NCBI RefSeq assembly: GCF_022397955.1
Contig: NZ_JAKEUQ010000011.1
Location: forward strand, 80,936-121,250
Direction: 5' to 3'
Source of the DNA: Vibrio sp. Isolate32
GTDB lineage: Bacteria; Pseudomonadota; Gammaproteobacteria; Enterobacterales; Vibrionaceae
DNA: 40,315 bases
Every line of letters starts with the position of its first letter. Within the stretch, counting starts at the first letter, position 1. Positions 36,150-40,315 of this stretch are shown piece by piece. Under the pieces are notes generated by a model that was given only the letters and a program-made list of their open reading frames with translations, ran no database searches and was not told where the DNA came from. The position numbers and the translations under genes were made by a program.

Positions 36150-37106
36150 ATGACCACACAACGCAATGACTTTGATCCAAAAGCATACAATCCTGAGTTT
36201 GAATGGGGCTTTCTAGCACCTAAATATTGGGGTACTTGGATCGCAGTGCTAGCCTCTTCGTTAGTTTGCTTTTTGCCTGATAGGATTCGTTTAGCTATGG
36301 CTAAATTTATTGCTAAACAAGCCGTAAAAATAAAGAATAAAGCTAACCGTCGAGCTCGTGTAAACCTTGAGATGTGTTTTCCTGACCAATCAATCGAAGA
36401 GCGCGAAGCACTCCTTTATAAGTCATACGTTACATCCATCTCATTTTTGATGGGCTTTGCATCTCTGACACTCAAAGGCAAAGATTGGTTAGAGAATAAC
36501 ACCTCGATTAACGGCCTGAACAACCTAACCGATATTACGGACAGTGACGAGAATGTTATCTTGTTAGTGCCACATACATGGGCGATCGACATCCCTGCAG
36601 TATTACTCGCGTCACGTAATCTTCCGGTGTCTGCAATGGCGAAAGCCCAGAAAAACAAGCTCAGTGACTGGCTCATGCATCGACAGCGCGTACAATACGG
36701 CGGTCGAGTTTATGACCGTAGTGGTGGTATCAAGCCTTTTATCAAATCAGTAAGGGATGGCTACCTAGGTTATTACCTTCCAGATGAAGATCTTGGTCGT
36801 GAGCACAGTGTCTTCGTTGATTTCTTTGCTACACAAAAAGCTACTATTTCAGGCCTTGGTCGACTATCTAAGCTAAGCAAGGCTAAAATTGTCCCTCTAT
36901 TTGCTCAATATGATAGCAACACAGGTCAATACACATTGGACTTCTACCCTGCTCTACCCTTCCCAACAGGAAGCGAAGAACAGGATGCGCGTATGATGAA
37001 TCAATGTATTGAAGATTACGTGAGCAAAAAGCCTGAGCAATATATGTGGATATTGCGTTTATTAAAAACTCGCCCAGACACAGATAAAAACCCCTATGCT
37101 AGGTAA
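36150..37106 (+). CDS. lpxM: Lipid A secondary acyltransferase (LpxM/MsbB)
   Basis: 318 residues from the ATG at 36150; a TTG directly before it is also possible. N-terminal FDPKAYNPEFEWGFLAPKYWGTWIA matches the LpxM subgroup. One membrane segment at about 32-47. The catalytic HX4D motif is HTWAID, preceded by VILLVP. PDEDLGREHSVFVDFF and FYPALPFP are further family blocks. It adds the last acyl chain to Kdo2-lipid A at the inner membrane. The stop overlaps the start of the next gene by 11 bases. Confidence 0.93.
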   Translation: MTTQRNDFDPKAYNPEFEWGFLAPKYWGTWIAVLASSLVCFLPDRIRLAMAKFIAKQAVKIKNKANRRARVNLEMCFPDQSIEEREALLYKSYVTSISFLMGFASLTLKGKDWLENNTSINGLNNLTDITDSDENVILLVPHTWAIDIPAVLLASRNLPVSAMAKAQKNKLSDWLMHRQRVQYGGRVYDRSGGIKPFIKSVRDGYLGYYLPDEDLGREHSVFVDFFATQKATISGLGRLSKLSKAKIVPLFAQYDSNTGQYTLDFYPALPFPTGSEEQDARMMNQCIEDYVSKKPEQYMWILRLLKTRPDTDKNPYAR

Positions 37107-38301
37107 ATTCGAACGAGCTTTATTAATGAAAAATAATATTATTAGTAGTTTAATATTACTCCCTTATTTTTACCTGTTCACCTTTATCGCCATATTACCT
37201 GGCGGTGAAAAGAATATGGTCGTTGGGGCCCTTATTTCTATCTTTGCAAGTTTAGCTGTGGTATCAAAAAAAAGCATAAAGCAGAACTTATCTAATTATA
37301 CATTTTGGATCGTTCTGTTATTTACCGCTTTCATATCTCTAAAATACCTATTGCAAAGCGCAAGCCCAAGTATGCTTAGAGCTACATTATCAGTATCACT
37401 ACTTATGCTTGTATTTCCTATACGGCTAATCAATCAACGCTCTTTAATGTGGATGTCATTTGTTGGTTCGATTGCCCTTACAGCTTTTATAAGCTATCAC
37501 CTACTGTACTTAGGTACACGCCGAGGAGAACTTCTTCTCAATGCAATCCCATATTCCACTATCTGTGGAGCTATAGCTATCCTTGCTCTCTATCAATTTA
37601 TAGAGACAAAGAAATTACTACCTATCGCGACCACACTGCTGTCAGTTAGCAGTATCCTAATATCGGAAACCAGAGGGGTTTGGTTGGCTCTGTTATGCGC
37701 ATTCTCGATTTTGCTCTTTTTTTATCTCAGAACCCAAAAAAAGCGTTGGAAAATTTTAGGAGTAATGCTCACCATTTTCTTTGCTATATCTTTTGTATTC
37801 AAAGACCAACTAACTGAAAGGTATGAGAGAACGGAAAAGGAATACGCTGCGATTCAAAGTGGTGATTATGGCACATCTATCGGTCTAAGAGTTCAGATGT
37901 GGCAAGCAGCAACAGAGATTGGTAAACGCAATTTTTGGATAGGTGCAGGGTCAGAGCACAAAAAGGTATTCTTAAATTTAGTTGATGAGAGGTTAATCGA
38001 GCCGAGTCTAGCTAAATTCCACCCAGATCAGTATCATAACCAGTTTTTTGAAAACTTCGCAAAAATGGGAATTATTGGATTAATTTTTACATTGGCGTTG
38101 TTTTTTGTACCGCTATATTACGCAGCAACCAGAAGAAATGAAAAAAGCAGCTTAATATTTTCTTTAGTCGTTTTCTATTTTATAGCTTGCTTAACTGATT
38201 CACCACTTTGGTATGCAGAGACGAATTTAATGTATTTGATGCTGATAATTCCGCTATGCAATGATCAACTCTCTTTCAAACCCCAAATAAATACGAACTA
38301 A
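37096..38301 (+). CDS. waaL: O-antigen ligase-like membrane protein
   Basis: 401 residues with about 11-12 hydrophobic segments and a large periplasmic loop (about 235-320). RGELLLNAIPYSTICGAIA and SETRGVWLALL carry the conserved Arg region of the Wzy_C/WaaL family. The loop ends in DQYHNQFFENFAKMGIIGL, matching the H-N/S-x..G-x-x-G motif seen in ligases. WaaL joins polymerised O-antigen to lipid A core in the periplasm. Distinction from Wzy is by context: it sits with hldD and lpxM, while a separate Wzy exists at 4997-6292. Start at 37126 is an alternative. AT-rich compared with hldD. Confidence 0.8.
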   Translation: MLGKFERALLMKNNIISSLILLPYFYLFTFIAILPGGEKNMVVGALISIFASLAVVSKKSIKQNLSNYTFWIVLLFTAFISLKYLLQSASPSMLRATLSVSLLMLVFPIRLINQRSLMWMSFVGSIALTAFISYHLLYLGTRRGELLLNAIPYSTICGAIAILALYQFIETKKLLPIATTLLSVSSILISETRGVWLALLCAFSILLFFYLRTQKKRWKILGVMLTIFFAISFVFKDQLTERYERTEKEYAAIQSGDYGTSIGLRVQMWQAATEIGKRNFWIGAGSEHKKVFLNLVDERLIEPSLAKFHPDQYHNQFFENFAKMGIIGLIFTLALFFVPLYYAATRRNEKSSLIFSLVVFYFIACLTDSPLWYAETNLMYLMLIIPLCNDQLSFKPQINTN

Positions 38302-38302
38302 T

Positions 38303-39388
38303 ATGAATATTTTAATTTTTAGCTCCTATAAAGATGCATGGAATAGCGTTAGACCCGAAGCCGAAATGTTCATTGAAATGTCTCGTCTTGGGCATAATAT
38401 TACGATTGTAACTCAAGGTGATGCTGACTATGTTACCCGATTCATAGATTGTGGTATCAAAATCATAGACTGCTATCCAAAGAAAAAAATTTGCTTATCG
38501 GCAATAAAAGTGCTTCGTACTGAGCTAAAAAATAAAACATATGACATTGTCTATGCGATGAACTCTAAGACTATACCAAATGCAGCATTCGCTTGTATCG
38601 GGTTCAAAAAGACTCGACTAGTGACATACCGAGGGACAGTTGGTGGGCTCTACCGTCATGATCCATCAGCTTATCTAACTCACCTACACCCACGAGTTAA
38701 TGGTATTAGTTGTGTAGCCCAAGCGGTAGCTGATGACGTAAAAAAACGAGTTTGGAAAATTAAAGACAATGTCAAAACCATTTATAAAGGTCATGACATG
38801 AGTTGGTACCAAGCTAAACCTGCAGACCTCACTCAATTAGGTATTCCCAAAGATTCAATTATTGTAATTTGTATCGCTAACGCACGACCAAGTAAAGGTG
38901 TACACATACTTCTAGACAGTATGCGCCAACTCGTTGATATTCCTAATCTACATCTTGCTCTCGTTGGGAGAGATATGGATACGCCCGAAAATCTATTGCT
39001 GTCAGAAAAAAGTGGCATGGCAAAACGTATTCACTTTTTAGGTTATCGAAAGGATGTTCCTGAACTGCTAGCAGCAAGCGACATCCAAATCCAGCCATCG
39101 ATCAGCGGAGAGGGGCTACCCAAAACTATCATTGAAGCAATGGCAATGGGCGTACCATCAATAGTAACAACGACTGGTGGTGGTAAAGAACTCCTTTTAG
39201 ATGGCGAATCAGGATTTGTTGTACCAGTTAAAGACAGCACTGCGATCGCCGAAAAAATTCGTCTTCTCAGTCAAAACAAAACCAAACGAATTGAGATGGG
39301 GGAAAAAGCTAAGGGAAGAATTCGTGACGAATTCTCCACTCAGGCAACAGCAGAGCAACACATTAGTTTTTTTAAATCTATAGTTTAA
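38303..39388 (+). CDS. Family 4 glycosyltransferase, probably LPS core
   Basis: 361 residues of GT-B fold. N-terminal domain MNILIFSSYKDAWNSVRPEA; donor domain from about 175 with ANARPSKGVHILLDSM and IHFLGYRKDVPELLAASDI. The GT4 acidic motif is EGLPKTIIEAMAMGVPSIV followed by TTTGGGKELL. It starts one base after waaL ends, so it is coupled to the ligase gene. A core-sugar transferase role is inferred from position with hldD, lpxM and waaL; donor and acceptor are unknown. Confidence 0.82.
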   Translation: MNILIFSSYKDAWNSVRPEAEMFIEMSRLGHNITIVTQGDADYVTRFIDCGIKIIDCYPKKKICLSAIKVLRTELKNKTYDIVYAMNSKTIPNAAFACIGFKKTRLVTYRGTVGGLYRHDPSAYLTHLHPRVNGISCVAQAVADDVKKRVWKIKDNVKTIYKGHDMSWYQAKPADLTQLGIPKDSIIVICIANARPSKGVHILLDSMRQLVDIPNLHLALVGRDMDTPENLLLSEKSGMAKRIHFLGYRKDVPELLAASDIQIQPSISGEGLPKTIIEAMAMGVPSIVTTTGGGKELLLDGESGFVVPVKDSTAIAEKIRLLSQNKTKRIEMGEKAKGRIRDEFSTQATAEQHISFFKSIV

Positions 39389-39397
39389 ATACAGAAT

Positions 39398-39431
39398 ACA
39401 ACTGTAGTTTGGCAAGCCAAACTACAGTTGT
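39398..39431. terminator. Perfect hairpin at the end of the hldD-waaL cluster
   Basis: Arms ACAACTGTAGTTTGGC (39398-39413) and its exact complement (39416-39431) form a 16-base-pair stem with a 2-base loop, 10 bases after the glycosyltransferase stop. There is no long T run, but the stability suggests a terminator or mRNA 3' stabiliser. Confidence 0.6.
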
Positions 39432-39487
39432 TGAAGTAACTGGCCAGCGTTCCAATTTTCTTTGATTTATAAAATGCACTTTTAGTG

Positions 39488-40068
39488 CCGTCATTCCGCA
39501 GCCAATTTCAGAATTAGAATAATGTGATCCAGTGATCGTTTGCAGCTGTTAGTACGACAGAACTCTTGACCGTGATCCTCAGTTTTGATCTATTACTGTT
39601 ATTTAACGGTCACTTATTATGTCTACTGCTCAACCTGTCATTAAACGCTTGGACCACTTAGGGCTAATCGCTGCTTTCTGTCATGAAGTCGGTTTACCAG
39701 GCATTATTGATCGCATTATTCCCAAATACTCAGATCATAACGTCTCACATGGCGATGCTGTCTTAGCAATGATTCTTAACGGCCTTGGTTTTCACAGTAG
39801 AACGCTGCATATGTTCTCTGACTTCTTCGAGACGAAGCCTGTTGCTAAGTTGCTCGCTAAAAACATTGAAGCTCACCATTTAACTGACGATGTACTCGGA
39901 CGCACGTTAGATGCTTTGTATGAAGCAGATGTGTCAGCGCTTTACCAAGCGATTGCAGAGCATGTCGTTGATAATCTTAGACTTAAAACAGACTCTGTCC
40001 ACCTTGATATCACTAGCTTTCATGTCGATGGTGAATACGCCCAAGACGAAGATCTTAATGCCATCAAA
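39488..40068 (+). mobile_element. IS1634-family element, right copy, interrupted by IS66
   Basis: Same left end and orientation as 6-490, and 96 bases more of the transposase are preserved. Similarity to a normal IS1634-family transposase ends at codon 150, where the IS66 terminal repeat begins (40069). The remaining part of the element may lie beyond the window on the far side of the IS66. Confidence 0.8.
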
Positions 40069-40113
40069 CGTATGCGCCCCATGAACCCACGGGGCGGTGT
40101 TGTTAATGTTTGA
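39619..40113 (+). pseudogene. IS1634-family transposase, 5' part
   Basis: 164 codons are open. About 150 are genuine, reaching SVHLDITSFHVDGEYAQDED and LNAIK, the first conserved DDE block (SFHVDGEY carries the first catalytic Asp). The rest encodes the IS66 end (MRPMNPRGG) and is not transposase. The N-terminal 118 residues are nearly those of the left copy at 137. The gene could only be restored by precise loss of the IS66. Confidence 0.8.
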
Positions 40114-40315
40114 AGTTCCAAGGTAGGAGCGCATCGATATCAGGCTCAGCTTTCGCGAGCTCTTTCATGCACTTGACTATGTAGTCGTAGAGGATAAGGC
40201 CGTTGGCTTTCGCTGTCTCGACGATGCTGTAAAGCATCGCGCTCGCATCAGCACCATTTGGTGTATTTGAGAAGAGCCAATTTTTTCTTCCAATGACCAG
40301 CGGTTTAATGGCGCG
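40069..40315 (-). mobile_element. IS66-family insertion sequence, partial at window edge
   Basis: The end at 40069 reads GTATGCGCCCCATGAACC, close to the GTAAGCG-type termini of IS66 elements. It lies directly against the broken IS1634 transposase and next to a TnpC 3' end, in the arrangement expected for IS66. The other end and any 8-base target duplication lie outside the window. Confidence 0.8.
40103..40315 (-). CDS. tnpC: IS66-family transposase TnpC, C-terminal part
   Basis: 70 codons plus stop on the minus strand, open to the window edge. Reads RAIKPLVIGRKNWLFSNTPN, then GADASAMLYSIVETAKANGL and ends IDALLPWNFKH. IGRKNWLFS, SIVETAKANGL and ALLPW are characteristic of the IS66 TnpC C-terminus, including the last catalytic region. 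No lesion is visible in the part present, so the element could be recent and intact. Confidence 0.9.
   Translation of the reverse strand, partial: RAIKPLVIGRKNWLFSNTPNGADASAMLYSIVETAKANGLILYDYIVKCMKELAKAEPDIDALLPWNFKH

Noticed and set aside
37096..38301. Second Wzy polymerase
   Set aside because: It sits with hldD and lpxM and has the ligase-type HNQF...GIIG loop motif; a distinct Wzy lies in the wec operon. The two families are related, so some doubt remains.
771..40068. Composite transposon bounded by the two IS1634 copies
   Set aside because: Both copies are truncated, the interval holds housekeeping genes in conserved order, and no target duplication of the whole unit is visible.
1..40315. 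tRNA, rRNA or tmRNA genes
   Set aside because: I saw no cloverleaf-like segment or rRNA signature in any intergenic region.

Overview
The window reads as a chromosomal segment of a marine Vibrio, plausibly of the Splendidus clade. The reasons are the moderate to low GC, the conserved blocks yibN-secB-gpsA-cysE-envC and hldD-lpxM-waaL, a complete GfcABCD/Wza/Wzb/Wzc export operon of group-4-capsule type, and intergenic repeats that look Vibrio-like. I read it by eye; no database search was run, so species assignment is an inference.

Layout. (1) 1-770: truncated IS1634-family element, a possible IS21-like end and a solo IS-end-like repeat. (2) 771-14734, minus strand: a surface polysaccharide operon in transcription order wecB, wecC, rmlB, [ISAs1/IS1358-like relic], rmlA, vioA-like aminotransferase, sugar formyltransferase, WecF-like GT56, wzy, GT4, wzx, asparagine-synthase-like protein. 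It is preceded by a promoter and a near-perfect RfaH ops/JUMPStart element (14980-14994). The 771-9262 part is much more AT-rich than wecB-wecC-rmlB and looks like an exchanged serotype cassette. (3) 15134-18045: decayed accessory genes of phage or plasmid type (winged-helix protein, amidase endolysin), each broken by nonsense codons or frameshifts. (4) 18150-27028, minus strand: gfcA, gfcB, gfcC, gfcD, wza, wzb, wzc, with internal terminator hairpins after gfcA and after wza. (5) 27208-28255: dead IS5-family element with recognisable inverted repeats. (6) 28390-32911, plus strand: yibN, secB, gpsA, cysE, envC, with a repeat family attached to stop codons. (7) 32994-34936, minus strand: a TetR regulator and ugd. 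(8) 35089-39388, plus strand: hldD, lpxM, waaL, GT4 (lipid A/core/ligase). (9) 39488-40315: a second copy of the same IS1634-family element, itself interrupted by an IS66-family element running off the window.

How it fits together. WecB and WecC would make UDP-ManNAcA; RmlA, RmlB, VioA and the formyltransferase would make dTDP-Qui4N-formyl. The WecF-like GT56 and the GT4 would add these two sugars to a lipid-linked primer made elsewhere; Wzx and Wzy would flip and polymerise. The product could go to lipid A core through WaaL, or out through Wza-Wzb-Wzc/Gfc as an O-antigen capsule. The gene order strongly resembles enterobacterial common antigen (wecB-wecC-rffG-rffH-..-wecE-..-wecF-wzyE), but with a formylated Qui4N route and an added AsnB-like enzyme in place of WecD/WecG. 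This ECA-like hybrid cluster, framed by IS1358-type relics, is the most interesting system here.
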